From Arcanobacterium urinimassiliense (lineage in GTDB: Bacteria; Actinomycetota; Actinomycetes; Actinomycetales; Actinomycetaceae), in assembly GCF_900119495.1 (NCBI RefSeq), contig NZ_LT632435.1, forward strand, positions 792,359-856,358: DNA of 64,000 bases, written 5' to 3'. This document shows positions 17,885 to 27,134 of the stretch, piece by piece. Below the pieces are notes generated by a model. That model worked only from the letters and a program-made list of their open reading frames with translations. It was not told the DNA's origin and did no database searches. Positions within the stretch are counted from its first letter, which is position 1. Each line of letters begins with the position of its first letter. The translations under genes were made by a program, and so were the position numbers.

Positions 17885-19357
17885 ATGGAGGAAAGCGTGC
17901 AGAATAATTCGACGCAACAAGAGCAAAATGGCGGTTTACGCCGAAGCCTCCGCGCTCGGCACTTAAATATGATTGCCATAGGCGGGGCAATTGGCACCGG
18001 CCTATTTGTAGCTTCTGGAGCTACTATTTCCCAAGCAGGCCCAGGTGGAGCCCTGCTCGCTTACGCTTTGATTGGCGTAATGGTTTACTTCCTGATGCAG
18101 TCTTTAGGAGAGATGGCTACCTATATGCCAGTATCGGGCTCTTTCGAAGAGTACGGTACTCGTTTTGTCAGCCCCTCTTTTGGATTCGCCACTGGCTGGA
18201 ACTATTGGTACAACTGGGCTATTACTGTCGCAGCTGAACTGGTAGCGGCAGCTATTGTTATGCAGTATTGGTTCCCGCAAGTGCCTTCCTGGATCTGGTC
18301 ACTGGCTTTCTTGCTGCTGCTATTTTTAATCAACGCTTTCTCCGTCCGGAGTTTCGGCGAAGGAGAATTCTGGTTTGCCCTCATTAAAGTGGTGACGGTA
18401 GTAGTATTCCTCGGCCTCGGGCTACTGATGGTAGTCGGAATCATGGGCGGTAAATCTCCTGGTTTCGTCAATTGGCAGCTCGGTGAGGCTCCCTTCGTAA
18501 ATGGCGGAGTGGGTATTCTAGCAGTGTTCATGATTGCTGGTTTCTCTTTCCAGGGCACGGAAATGCTCGGAATTGCCGCTGGAGAGACAGCGGATCCAGT
18601 GAAGACTATTCCACGCGCAGTCCGCTCCATTTTCTGGCGAATTCTGCTCTTCTACATTGGTGCCATCGCCATTATCGGTTTCCTCGTACCTTATACTGAT
18701 CCGGCTCTATTGAACCCAGATGGAGATATTGCGCTTAGCCCCTTCACTTTGGTCTTTGAAAGAGCGGGAGTAGCGGCGGCCGCCTCTATTATGAATGCCG
18801 TAATTTTGACCTCTGTGCTCTCTGCCGGTAATTCTGGCCTGTACGTATCTACTCGGATGCTGCACGCCTTGAGCACTTCTGGAAAAGCCCCGAAGATATT
18901 TTCGCGCACTACCCGGCGTGGCATCCCCATGCCCGCCCTGCTAGCTACTTCGCTAATCGGGTTAATGGGCTTTTTCCTTTCACTGCTGGGAAGCGGCCAA
19001 GCCTATACCTGGCTCGTAAATGCCTCCGGTTTAGCCGGATTCATCACTTGGGTAGGGATTGCCTGGTGTCATTTGAAGTTCCGGCGTGCTTATGTGGCGC
19101 AGGGGCATGACGTAAAGGATCTTCCCTACAAATCTCCGCTCTATCCTTTCGGGCCAATTTTAGCTCTAGCTATGTGTATCCTCGTGATATTAGGGCAGAA
19201 CTTTGAAGCTCTGGTAGGCAACGGAGATTTCCTCTCTTTGCTCTCCAGCTATATCGGTCTGCCGCTCTTCCTGCTCCTTTGGGTGGGTCATAAGCTAGTT
19301 ACGCGAGCTCCGAAGATCGATCCGACCAAGGCGGATTTAACGCGTACACATCACTGA
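17885..19357 (+). CDS. lysP: Lysine-type amino acid permease
   Basis: Proton-coupled amino acid transporter of the APC family, 490 aa, 12 predicted helices. Strong LysP resemblance: ARHLNMIAIGGAIGTGLF, LVAAAIVMQYWFP and GFSFQGTEMLG. Lysine is the best guess for substrate but specificity is not proven by motifs. ATG 17885 has CATACT six bases upstream (near-leaderless layout). GTG 17897 with GGAGGA just before it is an equally good start. Lone gene, closed by a long palindrome. Confidence 0.88.
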   Translation: MEESVQNNSTQQEQNGGLRRSLRARHLNMIAIGGAIGTGLFVASGATISQAGPGGALLAYALIGVMVYFLMQSLGEMATYMPVSGSFEEYGTRFVSPSFGFATGWNYWYNWAITVAAELVAAAIVMQYWFPQVPSWIWSLAFLLLLFLINAFSVRSFGEGEFWFALIKVVTVVVFLGLGLLMVVGIMGGKSPGFVNWQLGEAPFVNGGVGILAVFMIAGFSFQGTEMLGIAAGETADPVKTIPRAVRSIFWRILLFYIGAIAIIGFLVPYTDPALLNPDGDIALSPFTLVFERAGVAAAASIMNAVILTSVLSAGNSGLYVSTRMLHALSTSGKAPKIFSRTTRRGIPMPALLATSLIGLMGFFLSLLGSGQAYTWLVNASGLAGFITWVGIAWCHLKFRRAYVAQGHDVKDLPYKSPLYPFGPILALAMCILVILGQNFEALVGNGDFLSLLSSYIGLPLFLLLWVGHKLVTRAPKIDPTKADLTRTHH

Positions 19358-19398
19358 GATAATTCCAGTGCTGTAAATTTTCTAATTTAGATGGCGTA

Positions 19399-19429
19399 GG
19401 CGCCAGAATTATTAAATAATTCTGGCGCC
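19399..19429. terminator. Bidirectional hairpin between lysP and the inositol-phosphatase gene
   Basis: Almost perfect 31-base palindrome with 15-base arms (GGCGCCAGAATTATT) between convergent genes, followed by TTTCCC. Short T-run, so efficiency is uncertain. Confidence 0.7.
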
Positions 19430-19508
19430 TTTCCCGTATCTTATTTGCGTTATTAGCTTGCGCTCTACTATTTATTGCTACGCAGTACTAAGAAATCAAC
19501 TGGCAGAT

Positions 19509-20279
19509 CTATGCCGAGAATTGCAATTTTTGTAAATCTTTAGCTACTTGCGGCCAGGCATAAATAATAGATCCACTTTCTAGAGGTGCAAAAGCAGAGC
19601 CATCTATCCGCTCTACGCACGTGCCTGTTTCTGCTCCTAATACTAAAGCGGCACCGATATCCCAAGGTGAGATATGGCTATGCACAAAAGCTGCGGCTTG
19701 CCCACTTGCCACTTCTGCACATTCTAGAGCGGCTGCTCCATAGCGGCGCTGACCGCGTGAAACCGCAATAGCTGCGCGAAGAAAGGGATAAGTCTCTACG
19801 TCATAAGGAGAAGTAATAAGTACCCCTTCTCCTAAGCCTTGTGTGCCTAGTGCAGGGAGTGCTATTCCGTTTTTGTAGGCACCGCCGCCCCGCACCGCCG
19901 TATAGAGGATATTCGCCGTCGGGTCGAGAATAATTCCTATCTGCGGTATTCCTTCTTCGTAGAGCGCTAAAGAAATAGCCCAGTCGCGCCGGGTATACAC
20001 ATAATTCAAAGTTCCATCTATCGGGTCTAATACCCAGATTCTGCCCGCGGAAGAATCTACCTGATGGCCTTCTTCTCCCATAAGTGGATAACCGCTTGCT
20101 GCATATAATTTTTGGGCAATAAAATCTTCTAAATACTTATCGACTGCCGTCACCAAATCGTTGCGCCCGCTCTTGGTGGTTACGTCGAGGGGGATAGGAG
20201 GGTCTAAAGCGATCTTTCCCGCCTCGCGTATAATCGGTATCGCCATTTCTAAGAGGGAAGAAAAACTTTGTAAGCCCAT
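19509..20279 (-). CDS. Inositol monophosphatase family protein
   Basis: Mg-dependent, Li-sensitive-type phosphatase fold, 256 aa. Metal-site motifs: GEEGHQ (about residue 67), WVLDPIDGTLNY (about 81-92) and the C-terminal SPWDIGAALVL. Members hydrolyse myo-inositol phosphate, histidinol phosphate or nucleotide bisphosphates. In a mycothiol-related actinobacterium a myo-inositol phosphate role is plausible but not shown. Convergent with lysP, divergent from hup. Confidence 0.88.
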   Translation of the reverse strand: MGLQSFSSLLEMAIPIIREAGKIALDPPIPLDVTTKSGRNDLVTAVDKYLEDFIAQKLYAASGYPLMGEEGHQVDSSAGRIWVLDPIDGTLNYVYTRRDWAISLALYEEGIPQIGIILDPTANILYTAVRGGGAYKNGIALPALGTQGLGEGVLITSPYDVETYPFLRAAIAVSRGQRRYGAAALECAEVASGQAAAFVHSHISPWDIGAALVLGAETGTCVERIDGSAFAPLESGSIIYAWPQVAKDLQKLQFSA

Positions 20280-20480
20280 AGTGTCACAATCGCACTTTTT
20301 CCTAGTTTCTGCAAGTATTATTGCGCCGAATTCGGGGCTTTTCGCAGTTCAGCGGGAGAAAGAAATTGTGAAAAATGAGGTTAATGTGAAAATTTTTTTG
20401 AGTTGAAGGTGGTAAATATAGCAAATCTCTTTAAAAATTGGTGTTTAGCAGTGGATTTCCGCTAGATTGCAAGGTAGCAA

Positions 20481-20516
20481 CCTACTGGTGTTCAGTCTTT
20501 TTGGGCTGAGAGTAGG
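20481..20516 (+). promoter_or_regulatory. Hairpin in the hup leader
   Basis: CCTACT (20481-20486) pairs with AGTAGG (20511-20516), with inner CAG/CTG pairing. It ends about 35 bases before the hup start and could affect mRNA stability or translation of this abundant protein. Confidence 0.35.
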
Positions 20517-20551
20517 AGCTGAAATATCAACTATTATTCGAGAGGAAAGAA

Positions 20552-20833
20552 ATGACCCTCAACCGTACTGAACTTATTGCGAAGATCGCCGAAGTATCCG
20601 GTTTGACTAAGACCGATGCCGATAAAGCAATCGCCGGTTTGCAGAGTGTATTGATTGATTCGCTTTCTGCGGGCGAAGCAGTAAAGATTACCGGTTTAAT
20701 GTCGGTACAGCGTACCGAACGGGCAGCCCGGAAGGGCCGTAACCCCCGCACCAAGGAAGAAATCCTTATTCCCGCGGGCTTCGGAGTAAAGATTACCCCC
20801 GGTTCCACCTTGAAGAAGGCTGTGAGCAAGTAA
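20552..20833 (+). CDS. hup: HU-family DNA-binding protein
   Basis: Histone-like nucleoid protein that bends DNA as a dimer, 93 aa. The HU signature in the beta arm is seen (RKGRNPRTKEEILIPAG, about residues 59-75). GAGAGGAAAG precedes ATG 20552. It lacks the long Lys/Ala-rich tail found in mycobacterial HU, which is usual for Actinomyces relatives. Monocistronic, with its own terminator. Confidence 0.95.
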   Translation: MTLNRTELIAKIAEVSGLTKTDADKAIAGLQSVLIDSLSAGEAVKITGLMSVQRTERAARKGRNPRTKEEILIPAGFGVKITPGSTLKKAVSK

Positions 20834-20889
20834 GTAATTTTCTGCAAAAGAAAATAAGGAGAAGCCGCAGTGCTTTTCCAAATTGCAAA

Positions 20890-20920
20890 AAGGCGGGAAG
20901 AATTTAATTCTTCCCGCCTT
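20890..20920 (+). terminator. Terminator of hup
   Basis: 31-base palindrome with 15-base arms (AAGGCGGGAAGAATT) flanked by an A-run on the left. It ends only five bases before the -10 box of the next gene, so the two units are insulated. Confidence 0.8.
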
Positions 20921-20925
20921 CTGCA

Positions 20926-20931
20926 TAGAAT
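20926..20931 (+). promoter_or_regulatory. -10 box for leaderless DUF3039 gene
   Basis: TAGAAT six bases before ATG 20938, with no Shine-Dalgarno. The preceding terminator leaves hardly any room for a leader, which supports a transcript starting at the ATG. Confidence 0.6.
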
Positions 20932-20937
20932 GAGAAC

Positions 20938-21264
20938 ATGAGTACTTCTGATCCCCATGCGGCCCCCGCTGGCCCAGCCGGCCCGGAAACGCAGCACGAA
21001 AGCGCTATATCCGTACTAGAACGGCCGGAAGAAAGCTACAGTCCGGGTGATAATGAGCGCTACGCTCACTATGTGCGTAAAGATCGTATTACGCAATCGC
21101 TAGTGGAGGGGACACCGGTAGTAGCTCTCTGCGGAAAAGTCTGGATTCCGGTGCGCAATCCCGATAGATTTCCGCTCTGCCCGACTTGTAAAGAAATCTA
21201 TGCCAAATTAGGTAAAGGCGGCGGAGATTCTTGGCCTTTTGGTCCGGGCACGCCAAGTAACTAA
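20938..21264 (+). CDS. DUF3039 family protein
   Basis: 108 aa protein of a small family of unknown function that, as far as I know, is largely confined to actinobacteria. Conserved core: HYVRKDRITQS, then GTPVVALCGKVWIPVRNP and CPTCKEIY. Three cysteines (CG and CPTC) suggest a small zinc-binding fold. The N-terminal 30 residues are low-complexity Ala/Pro. I cannot assign a function. Confidence 0.85.
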   Translation: MSTSDPHAAPAGPAGPETQHESAISVLERPEESYSPGDNERYAHYVRKDRITQSLVEGTPVVALCGKVWIPVRNPDRFPLCPTCKEIYAKLGKGGGDSWPFGPGTPSN

Positions 21265-21309
21265 ATCGAGTCACTAAAGATTCAGATATATCGAGTTAAG
21301 AGCGCGGGG

Positions 21310-21336
21310 GCGCCGCGCTAGTTAGCAACGCGGCGC
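21310..21336. other. GC-rich inverted repeat between DUF3039 and pncB
   Basis: GCGCCGCG facing CGCGGCGC across an 11-base loop, between convergent genes. It has no T-run on either side, so a terminator role is possible but unproven. Confidence 0.35.
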
Positions 21337-21348
21337 GGCGCGCCTAGA

Positions 21349-22695
21349 TTAGAAAATATCCACCATTTCGGTAGGAATTCCTGGTTCCCCTTCGGAAAGG
21401 CGCCATGCTGCATAAGGGAGAGCCGCTCGCGAATTGCGGTGCCGCTCTGCTGCTAAAGCTAGCGAATCCATATCGGCATACTTTTCGTTTATGACTCCAC
21501 CTTTTACTAACTCTACTTGGAGCGGGCGGGCTTCCCGGGACTCCAAATAAGCTAAGCCCTCTTCCCAAGTGCGGGCGGAAACTATAATATCGCCGGCTGC
21601 GCGCCCTGTTTCATCATGAGTGCGCCCAGCAATTTTCATTCCTCCCACGGTGCTCTTTCCGCCGGCTCGCTTCGCCACTTTCTCCAGTTCGCCGTCTTTA
21701 TTCTCGCGTGCTACTAGCTTGTACACTAGCTCCGCAGTGGGGTGGCCCGAGCCAGTCACTACTCGGGTACCTACGCCATAGGAATCTACCGGCGCGGCAT
21801 TGAGAGCGGCAATCGAATATTCATCGAGATCAGAGGTGACGGTTATCTTAGTGGAAACTGCCCCCAGGGCATCTAGTTGTTCGCGCACCTGGAAAGCTTG
21901 CGCCACTAAATCTCCAGAATCAATCCGCACACAGCCGAGCTCTCCACCAGCGGCGCGCGCTGCCTCCACGGCACGCTCCACTCCTTGCTTTACATCATAA
22001 GTATCTACCAGCAGGGTGGTTCCAGTACCCATCGTGGAAATCTGACTCGCAAAAGCGGCTTCTTCGGAATCGTGGAGCAGCGTAAAAGCATGCGCCGAAG
22101 TACCTATCGGCTTAATTCCGTAGGAACGCCCCGCCTCTAAATTAGAAGTGCCTAAGAATCCTCCTACTACGCAAGCGCGCGCCGCCGCCACAGCTGCCAT
22201 TTCGTGCGCCCGCCGTGCCCCCATATCTAGGCAAGGCCGATCATGAGCGGCAATAGTCATACGAGAAGCTGCAGTAGCTACCGCCGAATCATAGTTCAAA
22301 ATTGAAAGTACTACCGTCTCTAGCAGCACACACTCGGCGAAAGATCCGGTAATTGTAAGCAGGGGAGCGTGCGGGAAATAGCACTCGCCCTCGGCGTAGC
22401 CGTGAATATCGCCGGAGAAATGGTAATCAGCTAGCCACTGCAGAGTATTTTCGTTTACCACCTGCGCTTGGCGTAAGTAGGCAATATCTTCTTCGGAAAA
22501 ATGAAACTGTTTTACGGCTTCTAGTACGCGGGCAATTCCTGCCACTACTCCATAGCGCCTACTGCCGGGCAATCGCCGTGAAAACACTTCGAATACTGCG
22601 TGGCGTTGTGCTGTGCCGTCTTCCAAAGCGGATTCCAGCATAGTGAGTTCATACATATCAGTGAGCAGAGCAGTGCTGCCAGTAAAAGGTTTCAT
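21349..22695 (-). CDS. pncB: Nicotinate phosphoribosyltransferase
   Basis: Converts nicotinate and PRPP to nicotinate mononucleotide (NAD salvage), 448 aa. N-terminal TDMYELTM is the family signature. The central LDMGARRAHEMAA and GTSNLEAGRSYGI, and the phosphate-site region RIDSGDLV, are in place. Start codon ATG 22695 has TATTGT exactly six bases upstream on the minus strand and no ribosome site, so it is likely leaderless. Convergent with DUF3039, divergent from murI. Confidence 0.93.
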   Translation of the reverse strand: MKPFTGSTALLTDMYELTMLESALEDGTAQRHAVFEVFSRRLPGSRRYGVVAGIARVLEAVKQFHFSEEDIAYLRQAQVVNENTLQWLADYHFSGDIHGYAEGECYFPHAPLLTITGSFAECVLLETVVLSILNYDSAVATAASRMTIAAHDRPCLDMGARRAHEMAAVAAARACVVGGFLGTSNLEAGRSYGIKPIGTSAHAFTLLHDSEEAAFASQISTMGTGTTLLVDTYDVKQGVERAVEAARAAGGELGCVRIDSGDLVAQAFQVREQLDALGAVSTKITVTSDLDEYSIAALNAAPVDSYGVGTRVVTGSGHPTAELVYKLVARENKDGELEKVAKRAGGKSTVGGMKIAGRTHDETGRAAGDIIVSARTWEEGLAYLESREARPLQVELVKGGVINEKYADMDSLALAAERHRNSRAALPYAAWRLSEGEPGIPTEMVDIF

Positions 22696-22701
22696 ATTTT
22701 T

Positions 22702-22707
22702 ACAATA
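22702..22707 (-). promoter_or_regulatory. -10 box for leaderless pncB
   Basis: On the minus strand TATTGT lies six bases before the ATG of pncB. Confidence 0.5.
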
Positions 22708-22873
22708 GTACTAAAGCCCCAAAAAGTCTTTATCGCTTAGCCGTTTATCTACAAGTATTTTTAGATACAATTTTTCAATTTACAAAATAGAATAGAAAAA
22801 ATAAAAATAAGGGAAGTAAAAGAGTGGTGGTAAGATTCACTGCCCTCGGCCCTTGATTGCTCCCTTAAGGACG

Positions 22874-22879
22874 TAAAGT
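22874..22879 (+). promoter_or_regulatory. -10 box for murI
   Basis: TAAAGT seven bases before ATG 22887, with no Shine-Dalgarno. Likely leaderless start of the murI-MBL transcript. Confidence 0.5.
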
Positions 22880-22886
22880 AGATACT

Positions 22887-23717
22887 ATGAACAACGCGCC
22901 AATAGGGATTTTCGATTCCGGCCTAGGAGGCCTGACGGTAGCGCGCGCAATTATCGACCAGCTCCCGCACGAATCCATTAACTACATTGGTGACACCAAA
23001 AATTCTCCGTACGGGCCACGCCCAATTGCACAGGTGCGCTCGCTCTCACTCGAAGTGATGGATAAATTGGTGGATTCGGGTGTAAAGATGCTCGTAATAG
23101 CCTGTAATTCTGCGTCTTCTGCGGTGCTGCGGGATGCTCGCGAGCGCTATACCCAAAAGGCGGGAATTCCGATAGTGGAGGTAATTCAGCCGGCAGTTCG
23201 CCATGCGGTAGTGACCACTCGCAACGGAAAAATCGGGGTGATTGGCACACAGACCACTATTCGCTCGGGTGCCTATGCTGATTCTTTTGCCGCTGCCCCC
23301 AATTTAGAGCTCACTATGGCGGCTTGCCCGCGTTTTGTGGAATTCGTAGAAAAAGGTATTACCAATAGTCCAGAGCTATTAGAAGTAGCTCGGCACTATC
23401 TAGCTCCGGTAAAAGCGGCGGGAGTGGATACGCTGGTGCTCGGATGTACCCATTATCCTTTACTATCCGGAGTGATTTCCTATGTGATGGGAGAAGAAGT
23501 GACGCTGGTATCTTCTGCCGAAGAGACGGCAAAAGATGTATATCAGCAGCTTCTAGCGCAAAATATGATGGCGGATTACACCCAAAAGTCAGTGCATAAT
23601 TTCTATGCCACTGGCAATGCGCAAGATTTTGCTAAGCTCGCTAGCCGTTTTCTTGGCCCGGAAGTTCGTCACGTTATTCCTATTTCTGATTGTGTGGCGG
23701 GAAAGGACTCAGAGTGA
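22887..23717 (+). CDS. murI: Glutamate racemase
   Basis: Interconverts L- and D-glutamate to supply D-Glu for peptidoglycan, 276 aa. The two catalytic cysteines are in [11 protein letters not shown] (about residue 74) and [10 protein letters not shown] (about 185). The N-terminal [10 protein letters not shown] is diagnostic. The last four bases overlap the next gene (GTGA), so the two are translationally coupled. Order murI, MBL hydrolase, rph, rdgB is conserved in many actinobacteria. Confidence 0.96.
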   Translation: MNNAPIGIFDSGLGGLTVARAIIDQLPHESINYIGDTKNSPYGPRPIAQVRSLSLEVMDKLVDSGVKMLVIACNSASSAVLRDARERYTQKAGIPIVEVIQPAVRHAVVTTRNGKIGVIGTQTTIRSGAYADSFAAAPNLELTMAACPRFVEFVEKGITNSPELLEVARHYLAPVKAAGVDTLVLGCTHYPLLSGVISYVMGEEVTLVSSAEETAKDVYQQLLAQNMMADYTQKSVHNFYATGNAQDFAKLASRFLGPEVRHVIPISDCVAGKDSE

Positions 23718-24511
23718 GACTTACGATTATTGGTTGCACTGGCTCTATGTCTGGGAAAGATGCGGCCGCTTCCAGTTATCTTTTACAGGCCGAAGCTCCG
23801 GATGAGGAAGGTGCAATCCGTACTTATTCTCTTATTTTTGATCTCGGGCCCGGAGCTATGGGGCAGTCTTTGCGCTATATTAATCCGGCTTCCTTGGACG
23901 GTATCGTAATCTCGCATATGCACGCTGACCATATCGCGGATATTGTCGGTATGCAGGTATATCGCCGTTGGCATCCCGATGGGCCGCTCGGGCAGATTCC
24001 CGTGATTACTCCGGGAGACGGAGCAGCGCGTGTCCGAGGTATTTCCGCTGATCCAGAATTTGAAGATTACACCGGGGAGTTTAAGTTTCTCGCGGCGAAA
24101 GCGGGAAATACTTTGCGCCTCGGGCCTTTTACCATGGAGTTTTTCCCCGCTTGGCACACTATCGAAGCTTACTGCATTCGCCTGCGTGGACCGCGGGAAA
24201 ATGATAGCCAAAAAGAATCGATATTCACTTATACCGGAGATACCGATTACTGCGAAGGAGCTGTACAAGCAGCGCAAGATGCAGATCTTTTATTGACGGA
24301 AGCTGCCTTCGAAACTGGCCGGGATACCGTCCGGGGAGTACATATGACGGGTGTACGCGCTGGTGAATTAGCTCGCGATGCACAAGCTAAACGAGTGGTA
24401 CTTACTCATCTGCAGCCTTGGACGAGCCGCGAGCTGGCCTATAAAGATGTTTCTGCTATCTACTCTGGAGATATATCTATTGCCGCTCCTGGCAAGGTAT
24501 ATGAGTTCTAA
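23714..24511 (+). CDS. MBL-fold metallo-hydrolase
   Basis: Metallo-beta-lactamase-fold hydrolase, 265 aa from GTG 23714, chosen because it overlaps the murI stop by four bases and has AAAGGA upstream. The metal motif HMHADH is at about residue 71, with the downstream YTGDTDY aspartate. It resembles the cyclic-nucleotide phosphodiesterase/RNase Z-like proteins encoded between murI and rph in other actinobacteria. Substrate unknown. Confidence 0.88.
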   Translation: MRLTIIGCTGSMSGKDAAASSYLLQAEAPDEEGAIRTYSLIFDLGPGAMGQSLRYINPASLDGIVISHMHADHIADIVGMQVYRRWHPDGPLGQIPVITPGDGAARVRGISADPEFEDYTGEFKFLAAKAGNTLRLGPFTMEFFPAWHTIEAYCIRLRGPRENDSQKESIFTYTGDTDYCEGAVQAAQDADLLLTEAAFETGRDTVRGVHMTGVRAGELARDAQAKRVVLTHLQPWTSRELAYKDVSAIYSGDISIAAPGKVYEF

Positions 24512-24517
24512 GCGCGT

Positions 24518-24523
24518 TATTCT
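24518..24523 (+). promoter_or_regulatory. -10 box for leaderless rph
   Basis: TATTCT six bases before ATG 24530, in an 18-base gap after the MBL gene. No ribosome site is present, so rph may have its own leaderless transcript. Confidence 0.5.
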
Positions 24524-24529
24524 GTTCTT

Positions 24530-25273
24530 ATGAGTAATGAAATACGGAAAGATGGCCGGCAAGCAAATGAATTGCGTCCGGTAAAAATCACGCGGCATTT
24601 TCTCAGCCACGGTGAAGGATCGGTACTAGTAGAGTTTGGAAATACGAAAGTACTGTGTGTAGCTTCGTTTACAGAAGGAGTGCCACGGTGGCGGAAAGAT
24701 TCCGGGCTGGGGTGGGTGACTGGCGAATATGCCATGCTTCCGCGGGCCACGGATACGCGTAATGCTCGGGAATCGGTACGCGGAAAAATAAGTGGCCGTA
24801 CGCAAGAAATATCGCGTCTACTAGGGCGCTCGCTGCGCGCAGTAGTGGATATGGCAGCTCTCGGGGAAAATACGATTATTTTAGATTGCGATGTACTACA
24901 AGCAGACGGTGGCACCCGCACTGCCTCTATCACCGGCGCCTATGTAGCGCTCTGGGAGGCAATAGCATGGGGAATAGAGCGCGGATACGTGCAAGCAGCT
25001 AGCCCAGAAGCCGTGCTCAGCGATACAGTATCTGCCATATCGGTAGGGATTATAGACGGGCAGCCCTGCCTAGATTTGCCTTACGAAGAAGATTCGCGCG
25101 CGGAAACAGATATGAATGTGGTAATGACGGGGCAAGGAAAATTTATTGAAATTCAAGGTACCGCCGAAGGGGCGCCTTTTGCGCAAGCGGAGCTGGAAAA
25201 ACTATTAGCTTTGGCGCAGCAAGGTTGCCATGAATTAAGTCTGATTCAGCAAAAAGCCTTAGCTGAATCTTAA
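24530..25273 (+). CDS. rph: Ribonuclease PH
   Basis: Phosphorolytic 3'-5' exoribonuclease that trims tRNA 3' ends, 247 aa. Family landmarks: [28 protein letters not shown] and the catalytic-site [14 protein letters not shown] (about residues 123-136). Followed by rdgB after 21 bases, the standard pairing. Confidence 0.95.
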   Translation: MSNEIRKDGRQANELRPVKITRHFLSHGEGSVLVEFGNTKVLCVASFTEGVPRWRKDSGLGWVTGEYAMLPRATDTRNARESVRGKISGRTQEISRLLGRSLRAVVDMAALGENTIILDCDVLQADGGTRTASITGAYVALWEAIAWGIERGYVQAASPEAVLSDTVSAISVGIIDGQPCLDLPYEEDSRAETDMNVVMTGQGKFIEIQGTAEGAPFAQAELEKLLALAQQGCHELSLIQQKALAES

Positions 25274-25294
25274 AAATGGGTGAGGAATACATAG

Positions 25295-25924
25295 ATGCCA
25301 GAGCCAAAAGTACTGCTTGCCACGCATAATCAGCATAAAGTAGCAGAAATTCGCGAGATTCTCGTGGCAGCTCTTCCGGGATTTTCTCCTACTATGCTGA
25401 TATCGGCAGCTGATTTGGAAATTCCTGAACCAGTAGAAGATGCGACTTCTTTTGCCGGAAATGCCCTAATAAAAGCGGGGGAAGCTGCTCGCGCGGCGGG
25501 GATTCCCGCTTTAGCTGATGATTCTGGAATACGGGTAGATATATTGGGAGGAGCACCCGGTATATTTTCAGCGCGCTGGAGTGGAAAGCACGGCGCAGAT
25601 AGAGAAAATTTAGAGTTGTTGCTCGCCCAATTGGCAGATGTGCCAGAGGGGAGCCGGGGAGCTAATTTTACTTGTACCGCTGCGCTAGCTCTGCCGGATG
25701 GGCGCTGGAAGACCTGTAGTGGGCAAATATACGGTAGTTTGGGCTTTGCGCCGGCTGGAACGAATGGTTTCGGATACGATCCGATATTTGTGCCGCAAGG
25801 TGAGCAGCGCACGCTGGCCGAAATGACTCCGGAAGAAAAAAATCGCATCTCCCACCGGCGAGCTGCTTTCCAAAGAATTGCTCCGTGGGTAGGAAAAGCC
25901 TTAGGGCTTACTTCGAATAGCTAG
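25295..25924 (+). CDS. rdgB: XTP/dITP diphosphatase
   Basis: Hydrolyses non-canonical purine triphosphates (dITP, XTP) to protect DNA, 209 aa. The HAM1/RdgB signature is complete: ATHNQHKVAEI at the start, ALADDSGI (about residue 72) and TNGFGYDPIFVP (about 151-162). GTGAGGAAT lies upstream of ATG 25295. Confidence 0.95.
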   Translation: MPEPKVLLATHNQHKVAEIREILVAALPGFSPTMLISAADLEIPEPVEDATSFAGNALIKAGEAARAAGIPALADDSGIRVDILGGAPGIFSARWSGKHGADRENLELLLAQLADVPEGSRGANFTCTAALALPDGRWKTCSGQIYGSLGFAPAGTNGFGYDPIFVPQGEQRTLAEMTPEEKNRISHRRAAFQRIAPWVGKALGLTSNS

Positions 25925-25969
25925 AAGCTAGGGCAAGCGCAGAAAGTATAGGAAGCGCCGGATAAGCAC

Positions 25970-26041
25970 GGCTAGTGTAGGTAGCACAGGTAGCGTAGGA
26001 AGCATGGCTAGCGCAGAAAATTTAGGAAGTACAGGTAGAGT
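25970..26041 (+). repeat. Degenerate 9-bp tandem repeat array
   Basis: Eight consecutive 9-base units, consensus near AGGTAGCNN (AGGTAGCAC, AGGTAGCGT, AGGAAGCAT, GGCTAGCGC and others). Less regular copies extend left to about 25930. The last unit supplies the TAGAGT -10 box of the next gene. Confidence 0.75.
26036..26041 (+). promoter_or_regulatory. -10 box inside the repeat array
   Basis: TAGAGT six bases before ATG 26048, formed by the last unit of the 9-bp repeat. Earlier units carry similar words (TAGTGT, TAGCGT). Confidence 0.45.
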
Positions 26042-26047
26042 GGTCTT

Positions 26048-26362
26048 ATGGAAAAAATTTTAAGATTCCTCCTCATTACGAGCGCACTTTTTGCTTTTCT
26101 GATGGCAATATTCGGAATCCGAAATCTTTTCGTGGCCGGTGCACAGCCCGCTGTTTTCGGGATTGGAATTATTGGAATAGCTGCTCTAGCGGCCGCCCTA
26201 ATTGGTTGGCGAAAAGAAAATACTTTTTGGGCTGCCGGAGGAGCGCTCGGAGCGGGAATTATATTCCCTACCCAATGGGGGATAATTCCGATGGTAGCTG
26301 GATTCTTGATTTTTATTTCGCTGATATCTCTGCAACTTTATTGCGATAATATGCGCCAATGA
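26048..26362 (+). CDS. Small membrane protein of unknown function
   Basis: 104 aa, very hydrophobic, with probably four short membrane helices (about residues 5-24, 34-52, 58-76 and 80-98). I recognise no family. Support for a real gene comes from the even hydrophobic pattern, the leaderless-type -10 box six bases upstream and the absence of a competing frame. It lies between rdgB and bcp, with no evident functional link. Confidence 0.6.
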   Translation: MEKILRFLLITSALFAFLMAIFGIRNLFVAGAQPAVFGIGIIGIAALAAALIGWRKENTFWAAGGALGAGIIFPTQWGIIPMVAGFLIFISLISLQLYCDNMRQ

Positions 26363-26437
26363 AGTGATTTACATAAGGATAAATAAAGCGATTTAAATGT
26401 GTGCAAATGCAGTGACCAATTAGGAAAGGAAGTAAAA

Positions 26438-26905
26438 ATGGCGAAATTAGAAGTGGGCGAAATCGCTCCTGATTTTACGTTACCGGTAGCTGGAGGAGGA
26501 AGCTTCACTCTTTCTCAAGCACTTACAAAGGTGGAAAAAGGCTATATTATCTATTTCTATCCGCGGGCTATGACTCCAGGTTGCACCACAGAAGCTTGTG
26601 ATTTTCGGGACGCCTATAGTGAATTACAGAAGGAGGGCTACGGGATATTGGGAATTTCTCCAGACCCGGTGGAGCGGTTAGAAAAATTCCAAGCAAAACA
26701 GACTCTTAATTTTCCCCTCGCTGCTGACCCAGAAAAAGAGGTGCTCAGCGCCTGGGGAGCTTATGGAGAGAAAAAGAATTTTGGAAAAATTGTGCGCGGA
26801 GTAATCCGTTCCACCTTTGTGGTTGGTAAAGATGGAAAAATAGTGCAAGCTGAATACGGAGTGCGCGCTAAGGGGCATGTCGATCGGTTGCAGCAAAAAT
26901 TGTGA
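26438..26905 (+). CDS. bcp: Thioredoxin-dependent thiol peroxidase (BCP/PrxQ)
   Basis: Peroxiredoxin that reduces lipid and hydrogen peroxides, 155 aa. Start ATG 26438 has AAAGGAAG seven bases upstream; the in-frame GTG at 26399 is not used. Peroxidatic and resolving cysteines are both in TPGCTTEACDFRD, the typical two-Cys PrxQ helix arrangement. With ahpC the window holds two peroxidases. Confidence 0.93.
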   Translation: MAKLEVGEIAPDFTLPVAGGGSFTLSQALTKVEKGYIIYFYPRAMTPGCTTEACDFRDAYSELQKEGYGILGISPDPVERLEKFQAKQTLNFPLAADPEKEVLSAWGAYGEKKNFGKIVRGVIRSTFVVGKDGKIVQAEYGVRAKGHVDRLQQKL

Positions 26906-27048
26906 GCTTGCCAGTTTGAATATTTACTAAAAATCCCGTTATGCTTAATCACGTTCTGTTTATTATGCCGAACGCGGTCTGCTAATAAAACTTAGTGGGC
27001 TGAAGCAGAAGATACAGTAAGTATCTCGGGTGGTAAATAGGCAAAGAT

Positions 27049-27130
27049 GCGCGAGTGGCGGAATTGGTAGACGCGCTAGATTTAGGTTCTAGTGCCTGCG
27101 GGCGTAGGGGTTCGAGTCCCCTCTCGCGCA
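27049..27130 (+). tRNA. tRNA-Leu (anticodon UAG)
   Basis: Seven-base acceptor stem GCGCGAG/CTCGCGC, the class II body with GGTAGACGCGC D-arm, anticodon stem CTAGA/TCTAG around a loop whose central bases are TAG, a long variable arm and GGTTCGAGTCC T-arm. 82 bases. The 3' CCA is not encoded and must be added. Confidence 0.95.
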
Positions 27131-27134
27131 CGAG

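Noticed and set aside
20552-20833. Possibility that the HU gene encodes integration host factor
   Set aside because: Length, the RKGRNPRTKEEILIPA arm and the single-copy context fit HU.
22808-22870. Long-range pairing TAAGGGA/TCCCTTA before murI, considered as a small RNA
   Set aside because: Arms are short, the interior has no convincing fold, and the segment lies between two divergent leaderless promoters.
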